Both the position numbers and the translations under genes were made by a program. From Oryzias latipes (Eukaryota > Chordata > Actinopteri > Beloniformes > Adrianichthyidae): a stretch of DNA of 64,000 nucleotides. Position 1 is the first letter of the stretch. Each line of letters starts with the position of its first letter. Positions 11,143-21,761 of this stretch are shown here, piece by piece. The stretch spans positions 26,984,293-27,048,292 of the forward strand of contig NC_019868.2 of NCBI RefSeq assembly GCF_002234675.1. Reading direction: 5' to 3'. Below the pieces are notes generated by a model. It made no database searches. It saw only the letters and a list, made by a program, of their open reading frames with translations, and was not told where the DNA came from.

Positions 11143-13923
11143 TTGTGTTTTAATTCTCCCCCTCCAATTACAGACACAATAATCAATAATCTTATCTCTT
11201 CTTTTAATCTTGATTTTATGTTTTTAACTGAAACATGGCTTGACAAAAACACAGGAAACATAGTTCTAGTCGAATCAACTCCCCCCAACTACAAACATGA
11301 ATCGGAAATACGAGAAAATAAAAAGGGTGGAGGCGTTTCTGCACTGTTTAGAGATAATATTGCAACCCGCAGACTATCATTTGGTGTGTTTTCATCATTT
11401 GAGTATGTGTCCTTTAAGATTGAGTTAAAACAAACTCCTCCCTTACTCTGCATAGTTATGTACAAACCTCCTCAGCACAGCCAAAGTTTTATTGATGATT
11501 TCACTGAAATGCTCTCAGTTGTGTGCACAGACTTTGATGGTCTAGTCATTACAGGTGATTTTAATGTTCATGTTGATAATGTCAATGACAGAAATGCAAA
11601 AGAGCTCAATGCTGTCCTTGAAACCTTTGGTCTAATTCAGCATGTGAGTTGCCCCACCCACAGCAGAGGGCACACTCTGGACCTGCTCATCACAAGGGGG
11701 ATTACTATTTACAATGTCAGTGTGGTTGATGTCGCCCTCTCTGATCATTTCTGTGTATTCTTTGACCTGTCTGTTGCTCCCAAACCACCGCCTGGCCCTG
11801 CAGTTGTCCAAAGGAGACAAATAAATGAGAGCACTAGGGCACAGTTTGTAGAAATGATAAACCCTGAAAACGTCTCTGGTGCCAATGTTGATGAAATGCT
11901 GAATTCTGTTACTTCTAGCATCTTGAATGTTCTGGATGCCATTGCCCCTATGAAAGTTCAATTGAGAAAACATAGACAGAAAGCTCCCTGGAGGAATGAT
12001 GATCTAGTCAGGGCACAGAAACAACAGTGCCGCAGAGCCGAGCGAAAGTGGCGCAAGTCAAAACTCCAGGTTCATTATGGAATATATAAGGCGGAGTTGT
12101 ACGCTTATAACCAGATCTTATGCAGAACAAGGGAAAGGTACTTCTCTGAAATAATTGGAAGTTGCAGCAGCAACTCTCGTATCCTGTTCACAACAGTTAA
12201 CAGATTAACTAACCCTCCAACCCAGCTACCAATAGAATTGGTTTGTACACCTAAATGTAATGAGTTTGCTGTATTTTTCAATGACAAGGTTCAGGGCATT
12301 AAAAAAGCCATCAACTCCACAACACATATAACTATCGAACGGCCACCTACTCACTCTAAGCTGACTCACTTTATACCTGTCACTGACCAAACTGTCCAAG
12401 AGACCATCACCCGTCTGAACTCGTCTACATGCTGCCTTGATGTGTTACCCACTAGATTTCTAAAGTCTGTCTTGAACAGTGTGTTGCCATCAATTACTCA
12501 AATAGTTAACATGTCTCTTCAATCTGGAATATTTCCAGAGGCCTTAAAAACTGCAGTCATTAAACCCCTCCTGAAAAAGAGCGGTCTTGATCCCACTTTA
12601 CTGAATAATTACAGACCTATCTCTAATCTGCCATTTTTAGGAAAAGTCCTTGAAAAAGTTGTCTACCAACAGCTCACTGACTTTCTCTTATTAAACAATT
12701 CGTTTGATGTTTTCCAGTCAGGTTTTAGACCCCATCATAGCACAGAAAGTGCTCTTATCAAGGTAACCAACGACATCCGCCTGAACACTGATGATGGCAA
12801 AGTCACTGTCTTAATCCTGCTAGACCTGAGCGCTGCCTTTGATACTGTTGACCATGGGATCCTTTTGCACAGACTCCAAGACTGGGTTGGCATCTCTGGA
12901 TCTGCCCTAAGTTGGCTCAAGTCTTATCTAGAAGACAGGAAATATTTTGTTGAAATTGGGAGTTGTGTCTCAGACTACATGGGCTTGAATTGTGGTGTGC
13001 CCCAGGGATCGATCCTGGGACCCCTTCTGTTCAACCTCTACATGCTGCCACTAGGGCAGTTAATACGCAGTAATAACATATCTTATCACAACTATGCAGA
13101 TGATACTCAGATCTATGTGTCACTGACAACAGGTGAATATGGGCCGGTGGATTCTCTCAACCACTGCCTCCAACAGATCAGTGCGTGGATGCAGAACAAC
13201 TTTCTCCAGCTAAACTCAGACAAGACCGAAGTTATTGTTTTTGGCCCACAGAAACAAAGAGAAATTGTCAGCAGCTACCTTCATTCTCTGTCTCTCAAAC
13301 CCTCAAATCAAGTCAGAAATCTAGGGGTAATCATGGACTCTGACCTGAACTTTAACAGCCATATCAAGTCAGTAACATCAGCGGCATTTTACCACCTGAA
13401 AAACATTGCCAAAATCAAAAACATAATCTCAAAGCGAGACCTGGAGATACTTATCCATGCATTTGTCTCCAGTAGGTTAGACTACTGTAACGGCCTGCTC
13501 ACCGGCCTGTCCAAACGAGCTGTAAAACAGCTTCAGTACATCCAGAATGCTGCTGCTCGAGTCCTGACCAAAACCAGGAAGTATGATCACATTAGTCCTG
13601 TGCTCAGGTCTTTGCACTGGCTCCCTGTACCTCAAAGAATAGACTTCAAAGCAGCTCTGCTTGTGTACAAGTCTCTCCATGGCCACGCACCAAAGTACAT
13701 CTCTGACATGTTAGTGCCATATGAACCATCTCGTACTCTGAGGACCTCAGGGACCGGCCTCCTGTTGATTCCCAGAGTCAGAACTAAACGAGGGGAATCA
13801 GCGTTTCAATATTCTGCAGCTAAAATCTGGAACAGCCTCCCTGAAGGCGTAAGACAGGCCTCTTCTGTGTTCATGTTCAAATCTAGACTTAAAACATTTC
13901 TGTTTAGCCGTGTATATGACTGA
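11143..13923 (+). mobile_element. L2-clade LINE ORF2 (endonuclease + reverse transcriptase), intact frame, 5' truncated
   Basis: A single 926-codon open frame. The N-terminal apurinic-type endonuclease shows TETW (E at residue 30), GDFNVH (residues 138-143) and SDHF. The reverse transcriptase follows with NYRPIS, motif A SAAFDTVDH, motif B VPQGS at 619-623 and the catalytic YADD at 651-654, then the usual C-terminal region (LDYCNGLL, LHWLPVPQRIDFK). The reading frame lacks only the first residues before IINNLISSF compared with related elements. There is no ORF1 upstream, so the copy is 5'-truncated near 11160 and the listed start ATG is fortuitous. The encoded enzyme would nick target DNA and prime reverse transcription of LINE RNA. 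Confidence 0.88.
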
Positions 13924-14137
13924 AAGGTCCTATCTGCACCTTTCTTTCCTTCCTTTCTTTTTAAATCTTTTTTTTTTTTTTTTTTTTTTTTCTTCCTTTT
14001 CTTTTAAAATAAATTTTATGTTGATTATTTCTATGATGTATTGTGATTTTAATGCACTTTTCTGTTTTGTGAAGCACCTTGAATTACTTTGTGTACGAAT
14101 TGTGCTATACAAATAAACTTGCCTTGCCTTGCCCTTG
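13924..14137 (+). mobile_element. L2 LINE 3' UTR and short-repeat tail
   Basis: Contains a long poly-T run (about 13968-13991), the L2 signature gaagcaccttgaattacttt, tgctatacaaataaac, and a terminal ttgccttgccttgcc pentamer array. It marks the 3' end of the element whose ORF ends at 13923. Confidence 0.8.
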
Positions 14138-15213
14138 CCAGAGGCTGGTCAGTTACGGCACTTTCTAGTTTAGGAAGCAGCCTCCTTGAAGCAGTGATAA
14201 CAAATTAAACCATCATAGATGCATGTCTGTCCATGACAAACTGCATCCACTGCGGACCGGTGCAAATATCCTTTTAGAATCAGGAACGATGAACAACTCT
14301 GCCGTCTTTTGTAGCTTAAAAAAGACACAGCTCTGACGTCTTCTTTTTTAACCAGAACATCTTTCAAAATAAACCAGATTAATGCTGAGACAGCAGACCA
14401 ACCCTCATCACATTCCGGAATTTCCTGACATAAATTTCCTTTAAAATAAACATCGTTTCAGGGAGGGAGCAAAACAGAATCAACTAAGATCTGACCTAAA
14501 CTTTTGTAAATATGTGACATCAGGGTAAAAGCTCTAAGTATACTTTTACTGGGAGATCCTCCATCGTGGTACAGCTGAGGTTTTTCCTCATTTTTAAACA
14601 AATTGACAAAAACATGCTGAGTAGAACTATAATAAGCGGTTGATGAATTAGTCACTTAAATTCACATGGATGCTCTTTGTCCTTATGATGTTTACATCAT
14701 GTCACACTTGATTTGTCGAGTTCTTCTTGTCATGCACTGCATAAAAACATCCTTCTTAAAATACGGGTTTAGAAAAAATAGATGTTTTTATCTTTTTATA
14801 GGTGAAAAAATCTGCCAATAGATCTAGAATTTGTCTGGGTTAGATTTAATCAAAAAAAATGTTAAGTGCCCTTTTAAGACTAAATTTAATCTTGAAATTG
14901 GCTACAAACATTTATCTTTTAGTATATTGCTCTGATAATTGAAAATATTATGTCCTAATGTAAGCATTCATTGATAAAAAAAAGGTTTATATCTTCAATG
15001 TACAGGTAAATTTACATACATGCTAATACTTTTCCCCCAGAATGTCTTATTTTGTACACTACAACACTCCAACGTTCCCAATTTCCAGACCAAATAAAAG
15101 AAGACAAGAACTGCACATTTTATTTAAAATCTTGTTTTTTTATAGAAACAAATGACATTTTTTTTACATTTGGAAGAGTTGAACTCAACTATTCTGTGCT
15201 CTATTTCTTTCAG
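14138..15213. other. Upstream region of p2ry10, including a probable UTR splice acceptor
   Basis: No coding gene recognised. At 15196-15213 a pyrimidine-rich tract ends in ttctttcag, a good acceptor. I infer that a non-coding first exon of p2ry10 lies upstream and splices to 15214. The location of the promoter cannot be read. Confidence 0.45.
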
Positions 15214-15215
15214 AA

Positions 15216-15245
15216 ATGAACGAACAGGAGAAGCAACCAGCATAA
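15216..15245 (+). promoter_or_regulatory. Upstream ORF in p2ry10 5' leader
   Basis: ATG at 15216 encodes MNEQEKQPA and ends at TAA 15243-15245, eight bases before the receptor ATG. It begins three bases after the inferred UTR acceptor. It could reduce or reinitiate translation; this is inference from position only. Confidence 0.45.
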
Positions 15246-15253
15246 AAGAAAAA

Positions 15254-16733
15254 ATGACCTTGAACACGAGTGGATTTCTGAACGACTCCGCCTTATGCAA
15301 CGACAACCTGACCAGCTTCAACCAGATGATGGACAGGATGTACACCTATTTCTACCTGCTGCTCTTCATCCCCGGCCTGATCCTCAACACCATTGCCCTG
15401 TGGGTCCTCTGCAGACATATCAGGTGCCCGACCGCACAGACGCTGAACGTTTTAGCTTCCACCTTGCAGGACTGAACTCTACTTTGCTTTGCTCCGACAG
15501 CAAAAGGACGAAGGCGGTGATCTTCATGATAAACCTGGCTTTGGCGGACCTGGTGCACGTCCTCTCCCTGCCTCTCAGGATTTATTATTACTTCACGCAC
15601 ACATGGCCTTTCGGACGCAGCATCTGCTTGTTCTGCTTCTACTTGAAGTTCTTCAACATGTACGCCTCCATCATTTTCCTGGTAAGAGGGCCAAACATTT
15701 GGATGAAACTAATTGGAGGAACAAGGAAATTCAAATAGGATTATGGGAGCGCAGGTGGCTAAAATAGCACAGAGAGCTGAACAGGAGGTCTGTCTTTCAT
15801 GAAGAGCTTTTTGTTGCCTGACTCTTTCAGGTCTGCATTAGCATGCAAAGGTGCGCCTTCTTGCTCAACCCGTTCAGCGCTCGTCGCTGGAGGCGCCGTT
15901 ACGACCTGGTCATCGCTGTAACCACGTGGGTCGTGGTTGGCGTGGCGTGTTCCCCCTTCATCCTGATGAGAAACGACAGCAACCCGTCGACATCAGAAGT
16001 CGCCTCCACCCAAAAACCTTCAGGATCCACGCCGTTTGCAGCCCAAAACCAGAGTACGCCTTTCATCCAAGAGTCCAGCTGTTTTAAAGACCTACCCATA
16101 CGGCAGGTGTCCCAGTCTGTGGGAATCACCATGATCACTTTGTGCGAGCTGTTCGGCTTTCTGATCCCCCTCGCCCTCATCGGCTACAGCTCCTTCCGTA
16201 CTGTGATGTCCCTCAGGCACAAGGAGACGCGTGATCAGAAGAGCTCGACAGTGAGTTCCTTAGCACGCAACCGCCTCCAGTCTGTCACCTCCAACTCAGA
16301 CAAATATCGCGAAAAGCAGATCCGCGGTGAGAAGCAGCGCGCTCTGCAGATGGTGCTGGGTTGTTCGGCCCTCTTTCTGCTCTGCTTCGCCCCTTATCAC
16401 ATCAACTTCCTGCTCTACTTACTGGTTTCTCAAAACCTTATGACCCACTGTGCCACCAGGCTGGCGGTGAAGCAGTTTCACCCCATCTCCCTGTGCATGG
16501 CGAGCCTGAGCTGCTGCCTCAACCCGCTCCTTTATTACTTTCTCACCGCTGAGTTCAGGATGCACCTGGCCAGACGCACCTCTTCCTTCTCCTCGTCCAT
16601 CCTGTCCTCACCGGTCACCTCCCCGACAGAGGGTCCAGCGCAGAGCAGGTTACTGAGGGGGGAGAGCACCTCCTCAAAGTGGGAGAAGCAGGAACCAGAT
16701 ACTTTTCTGGGAAAAAACGGATCTGGACATTAA
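15254..16733 (+). CDS. p2ry10: P2Y receptor family member 10 (P2RY10-like GPCR)
   Basis: Seven-TM receptor; mammalian P2RY10 responds to lysophosphatidylserine and related lipids and is expressed in lymphoid cells. Exons 15254-15423, 15501-15681 and 15831-16733 give 417 residues. Intron 1 (77 bp) splits the Ser codon of RHIS|KRTK in phase 2; intron 2 (149 bp) falls in phase 0 inside TM3 (IIFL|VCIS). Landmarks: N-glycosylation sequons at N4, N10 and N18, ALWVLCR in TM1, LSLPLRIYYY, TWPFG, MQRC in place of the DRY motif as in mammalian P2RY10, CFAPYHINFLLY in TM6 and NPLLYYF in TM7. It is longer than the mammalian protein because of about 25 extra residues before the ECL2 cysteine (C201) and about 27 in ICL3. 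The ATG at 15254 follows a nine-codon upstream ORF at 15216-15245. Confidence 0.9.
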
Positions 16734-16857
16734 AAGACTGTGGTCAATTTAGATTTGACTCAGAAGTTAAACTTTCCTTCACCAGAATTGATCCATCCTG
16801 AAAGCACCAAATGTTTGGTTTGGTTTCGCTTCATCTCAGAGACTGTAGTTTATTGTA

Positions 16858-16863
16858 AATAAA
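16858..16863 (+). promoter_or_regulatory. Probable p2ry10 polyadenylation signal
   Basis: AATAAA 125 bp after the stop codon, followed downstream by T/G-rich sequence (cgctcgttttttcctctgcg). This implies a short 3' UTR. Confidence 0.6.
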
Positions 16864-18821
16864 AGGCTGAACTTTGTAACCTCTCCGTTTCGCTCGTTTT
16901 TTCCTCTGCGTCTCTCGGCTCACACCGAGGTTTCCTCTTAACAAAGGGTGTTGCACACAAAATACAGGCGTGTGACGTGTTTTCGCTGCACTTTCTAAAT
17001 CAACAAGTAAAGATGGTTGGCAGCTGTTTTTGCACCTCTGAGAATCAAATCTATGTCAGGGTCTGCAGTTGGTGACCTTAAAAAAAGACAACAGACATCT
17101 GCCAAACCCAGCTCCAACAGCAATTTTCAAATAAAATGACCCCCTTTTTTGTCATTTCTTCTTTACAAAACCTCCCATATGAGCTCTTATTTTTATTTTT
17201 ATGCACGCCACAGAACCTAGTGGGAGATAAACCCATCTGCGTTTGCATTTCTGCTTTTTTTAACTTTATGTGGTTTTTTTTTGTCGTGCGGTTTCAGCTT
17301 ACACTAAAAGAAAAATGTGTAAGAGGAATAGCAGAAGTATAGGTAAAGTCTTGAAAACCACACCCCCTTCCTTTTCACAGGAAGCCCTGTGTGTGTGAGT
17401 CAAAACCTCCAGTACAGCTCAGTTTCACACTAGGAGTGGGACAACAGACTTAAGACACATTTTAGGAGACAAACTGCATGGAAACATAGATCAATTCCTG
17501 ACACTAAAAGGGATTTTAAAAGAGTGGATGAAGAGGAGGAAACAAGAGTCTCAAGGTTCTGCTTTTGTGAAGCCGAAACCCTCAAAACACAGAGGTGAGA
17601 GTTTATGACCCCGGCTGATTCGAATGGAAACATGTTTTGGTTTTCTGTCACTGTGGAGCCTCATTTTCATGGAGGATCTGAGATGTTCCATCGGTGTGAG
17701 GAATGTGTGTCATGCTGAGGGTGTGTGTCTTAGTTTCTCCTTCGTGCCTCCATGTGGATTGTGCTTGTTTCTGAGCAACTCACAAGTGGAGGGACCAGGG
17801 CCGTCACTGGTTAGACGTCCCGTCAGAGCAGAAAAACCCCAAACCCTGCACTTAAGCGGAAGAACTTTAGACGTTAGGCTAAGGTTAAGGGCTATAGACC
17901 ACACATGTGTTGTGAAGAGTTTATCACTGACAGCATATGGGAGGAAAAGAGAACTACAAGCTGGTAAGTCAGCGTCAGAGTCAGTAGTCTGTTCACGTTG
18001 CAGAGAAAGGCTGGAAGTCCTTATCGGACGGTCCATGCTGGGATTGATAAATGGAGAATCAGTAACAGGGTTCAGGGGTCGGTGCGGAGGAACAAAGTTT
18101 ACCGGAGAAGCTCCGTTGAGGTTCCGCGTACACAATCTCTTCAAGACCCACCATCAGGACTTTTTATGGTCTGCTTAGGTGCATTTTAAAATGAAGCTCT
18201 ACATTTTTCTGCTGGGCTGCATTTAGGTAAGTTCCTGCAAAAAACTACATGTTCAATAAAAGAATCAGGCTCATAAATGCTTCATTGGCTTGTAAAGACA
18301 CATTTGATCCTCTTACCTCCTTGATTCTCAGAGTAAAAGTTGGGTTTATTTGTGTGCAATATTGAATTAAAAGACTCAGAAGTATAGAGATAAAGGATGA
18401 GTTTCACTCAGTGCAACTGGTATTAGTGTAAATTCAAAACCAGGCTGTTTGTTTAGACGTAGTGTTAAAAATATACTACTACTACGACTACTGATAATTA
18501 TGATAGTGAGAATTCACTTCATGACATAACGCCTTTTCAGTCTCTCAGAGCAACTTTCCAAACTGGTTGAAAAAACTGTGACAGTGACTAAGACATGTAG
18601 GCAGATTTAGAACACGTGGGCTTTGAGTCAAAGTGAATGTGAAAAGTCCCTCTTATGAATGGCTTTTTGGTTAAACATTTAATGGCTTTAATGAGTTTTG
18701 TTTTCAAACAAGCTTTAATTCACAAGTCAAAGGCTAAATCTTTGGGGCGAAAGGCTACGGAAACGAATAAGTCCTTACATTTTTGGTGGTTAGGCTCTAG
18801 GTCAAAGTCGTCTTGTGTGCT
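16864..18821. other. Intergenic DNA between p2ry10 and gpr174
   Basis: The open frames at 17624-18178 (+) and 17710-18144 (-) overlap each other and match nothing I recognise. Unidentified exons cannot be excluded but nothing supports them. An upstream non-coding exon of gpr174 could lie here. Confidence 0.4.
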
Positions 18822-18988
18822 GGCCAACTCTGGTCCTCAAGAGCCACATCCCTGCCTGATTTCCAGCTTTCTGTTGTTGAGCTGTCTGAAGTGATTCCAC
18901 ATCCTGACTGACTGAACACCTGATTTGAGGTCGTCAGCTTCCAACAGTCCAGGGAGAGCTGGAAAACAGGCAGGGAAGCAGGTTGGCC
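18822..18988. mobile_element. Short TIR element (hAT-like MITE)
   Basis: Left end ggccaactctggtcctcaag ... ccctgcctgatttccagct; right end gagctggaaaacaggcaggg ... gcaggttggcc. The two ends are imperfect inverted repeats about 35 bp long, with roughly 14 bp present only in the left arm. Such elements are common in fish; the class assignment is tentative. Confidence 0.6.
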
Positions 18989-19144
18989 AACCCTGGCAGA
19001 CCGAAGGTGAATACATTCCAGAGCTGAGATGCTGCTGGTGGTGGTTTAGTACCATCCCAAAGCATCATTCCAGGTGGAAAACGGGGGCCAGCGAAGCCGT
19101 CTGGAATGCGGAGAGTTCAACATCCATGAATTTAAAGGCCAATA

Positions 19145-19555
19145 CAGTGTTCCCTCACTATATCACGTTCCATCTTTTGCTGTCTCAACGTTTGCAGATT
19201 TCTTTCTGTGAAATTTTGCGTGCTTTTTAACAGCACACTGTGTACTGATTAATCTCCTCAATGCTGTGTCTGTTATTCAGAGTGCATTCAATTTGCCAGA
19301 TCTACATAAACATTTGATCGCAATCAGATCCTTGTTTTCATTCTATACTTATTTTTCTGCAAATATTTCGACTTTGAAAAAGTGTGAACATTTTCAGGTC
19401 TCTCTGAAGTTTTACAACCTTAAAACTTATATCATGCTTCTAATGCTGCTTATTCGTAGACCGTAACTCCTGCAATAAACAAGAGGACATTGTATATGAC
19501 TGTGATTGGCTAGGAGGAAAGACGGGCGATTCGCCTATCGGTTCAGAATGAAGAC
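19145..19555. mobile_element. Tigger/pogo-like DNA transposon relic
   Basis: TA is followed by CAGTGTTCCCTCACTATATC, the terminal sequence type of TcMar-Tigger elements. The following sequence (tgctgtctcaacgtttgcag, then aattttgcgtgctttttaac) fits the same family. No transposase frame remains and the right end is not clear. Confidence 0.5.
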
Positions 19556-20369
19556 ATAAAGATGTACTGACAGAGAAGTAACACCAGCCCCAAGTTCCTG
19601 GAAGTGACCTCCTTTTTTCGTTTTGAAATTGCGCCAAAGCCACTGAGGCGGAAAAAAATGTCCTGTTACATGTTGCGTTCATCATACCTTTAAAAAAGAC
19701 ACTCACTTCCTTGATCTTTCTTTCAGTAATCAAATGTGAGCATTCTAACTTTGCATTTTGAACACGTTTGTTCATTTAAAACAGTATTTTCTTGGTTTCA
19801 TGGCTGGTATCTTTTACTTCCTTTTGTTTTTACATGTTACCCTGCAGAAGTAACCCAAAGGCTGATCAGTCAAGGCTGAAAAAAATAGAATAATTCCTGA
19901 CCTAAAAACAATAAGTTCTGTGTTTATTCTTACAGAGCCTGTCTCCCTTATTAGTGCTTAACTGATAAAATTGTGGTTATAATGAAAGAATAGGGCAAAA
20001 GGTTGGAATTGAGACCATTTGTGCTGTATAAGTTGAGGAATTCCTAACCCAACTCGGACACCCAGCAGTTGTCAAACTGGCCCTGGTCTGTAAGACGACC
20101 CAACAAACTAAAGAAAAGCTTCTTCTCCTTTGCACGCATTTCGCCTAATCAAACGTCAGCCCCTGTCAACTCCTACAAGGAAAGATGAAACTTTAAATGA
20201 AGAAGATAAAGAAGACTTAATTCTTTACATTCTTTTAACATATTTCATGGTGATGGAAACTCAAACCAGCTGTGCAGTCCAGCTGTGGAGCATGCGGGTT
20301 AAGCACACGTAGCGGTAGTTATTACTCCTTCATTGCTCACGTTTTGCACAAATCTTTGAGAACTTTGCA

Positions 20370-20585
20370 AAAATCGTGGGGCAAAGGTAAAGCGGTCAAT
20401 CTCTGGAGGATCACGGGTTTGGTTCCCGCTTTGCCTGCTTATGCACATTGCTCCTGGTGGTTGTAGGTTGCAGCCGGTGTCAGACAGCTGCGCTACCATC
20501 AGTGTGTGCATGGGGGATTGTGACTGTAACGCGCTTTGGGCCTTCATCAAGGTAGAAGCACATGTTCTGCAACTCATGTTCACTA
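20370..20585 (+). mobile_element. tRNA-derived SINE
   Basis: Box A-like region around agcggtcaatctctggagga, box B-like gggtttggttcccgc, then a tail with tcctggtggttgtaggttgc and gactgtaacgcgctttgggc. The same phrases recur in the SINEs at 28891, 39534 and 63062. Confidence 0.6.
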
Positions 20586-21761
20586 AATGCCAGAACAGTA
20601 AGTTTTCAGTCTAAACTGAAGCGCGCAAACATCCCAAACAGGTCGCACTCTGCCATTGGTTACTGATTTCAGAGCCATGAAAAATCATTTTCTATGCATT
20701 AGCCAGATAAAAAGGTTAAAAAAAGTCCTAAAGCTAATGAATGAGTGTTGTGAACCACCTTTCTCTATGCTTTTGGCACTCCCCTTTCAGTGATCCTAAT
20801 CAGAAAAAGCAAAAGAGGTATACTGTTACAGGCATGATATGTAAAACATTCAGATGTTTTTTTAAACATCCCAATTTCCTGTTTGCACGCTTGAAAAATA
20901 TCATTGCACAGTGATGGCTTGTAGTGAGCTCTAGGTAGAAAAAAGGGACTTCTAAGGATGACTAATTCCAGCTCTTTGCTGCTTGAACGCCCACTGATGT
21001 TTACAGTTGTGGGTGAAGCAGAGTTTCCATCAGATTTTAAACACCAGTATCTGTAGAAGATTTATTGTGTAGGACATACCAAGAGTCGCAAGCTGCTCTG
21101 TGAGTTTCCTGTTTTAGAAAGTCTCCATACAGTACGCTTACTGAGATATAATGCTTCTTTGGCATTGTTGACATGGTCCAATTTGCCTAATGGGACCATC
21201 AAGGCTAGTTTCACCCACGGTTGTTGGCAATGTGAGAGAATACAGCCATGTGTGGCAAACAGGGAAACAATGTGATCAGTGTTACACAGCAGGTAAGTGT
21301 CTTTTATTAAAACATGATGTGTATCTGCCCATGCAACAAGCAAATGATGTGGATGCTCATGTGGAGCTATCCAAGTTTCCCCTATCCCAGCATGCACCTG
21401 GGAAGAGGTTGATCCAGTTTGTTCTGGGCAGAAGAGCAGCTGTGTTTCCTCTTCAGCATTTAAACGAGGAAGCTCAGGCAGAGAGGAAACAGGTTCCTGC
21501 ACATAGTTGTGATCATTCTCCTGAGATGCACGTTATTTTCTTTCTGCAGAGCCTAAACCCTGACCGCTTGTCAGTGCGAAACAACCGCCTGCACCTCCAA
21601 AAGACTACCCAGAGAGACAGCAGGATGAACCCCTCCTCGCCATGATGGACAGCGCAGAAGCTCCTACCTGAACGCCAGCGAGCTTCAAACAACTTCCTCT
21701 TCTACTTCTTTTCTGCGAATTGGCTAGAGAACCTTTCGACATTTGAAGTTCTTGGCTTAAG
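20586..21761. other. gpr174 upstream region with candidate leader and uORFs
   Basis: A pyrimidine tract ending ttctttctgcag (acceptor near 21550) suggests the gpr174 coding exon begins as a spliced leader at about 21551. The leader contains short uORFs: ATG at 21624 (six codons) and ATG at 21642 (MMDSAEAPT then stop). No other gene is recognisable. Confidence 0.4.

Noticed and set aside
17624..18178. 184-codon + strand frame between p2ry10 and gpr174
   Set aside because: No similarity recognised and an equally long antisense frame overlaps it.
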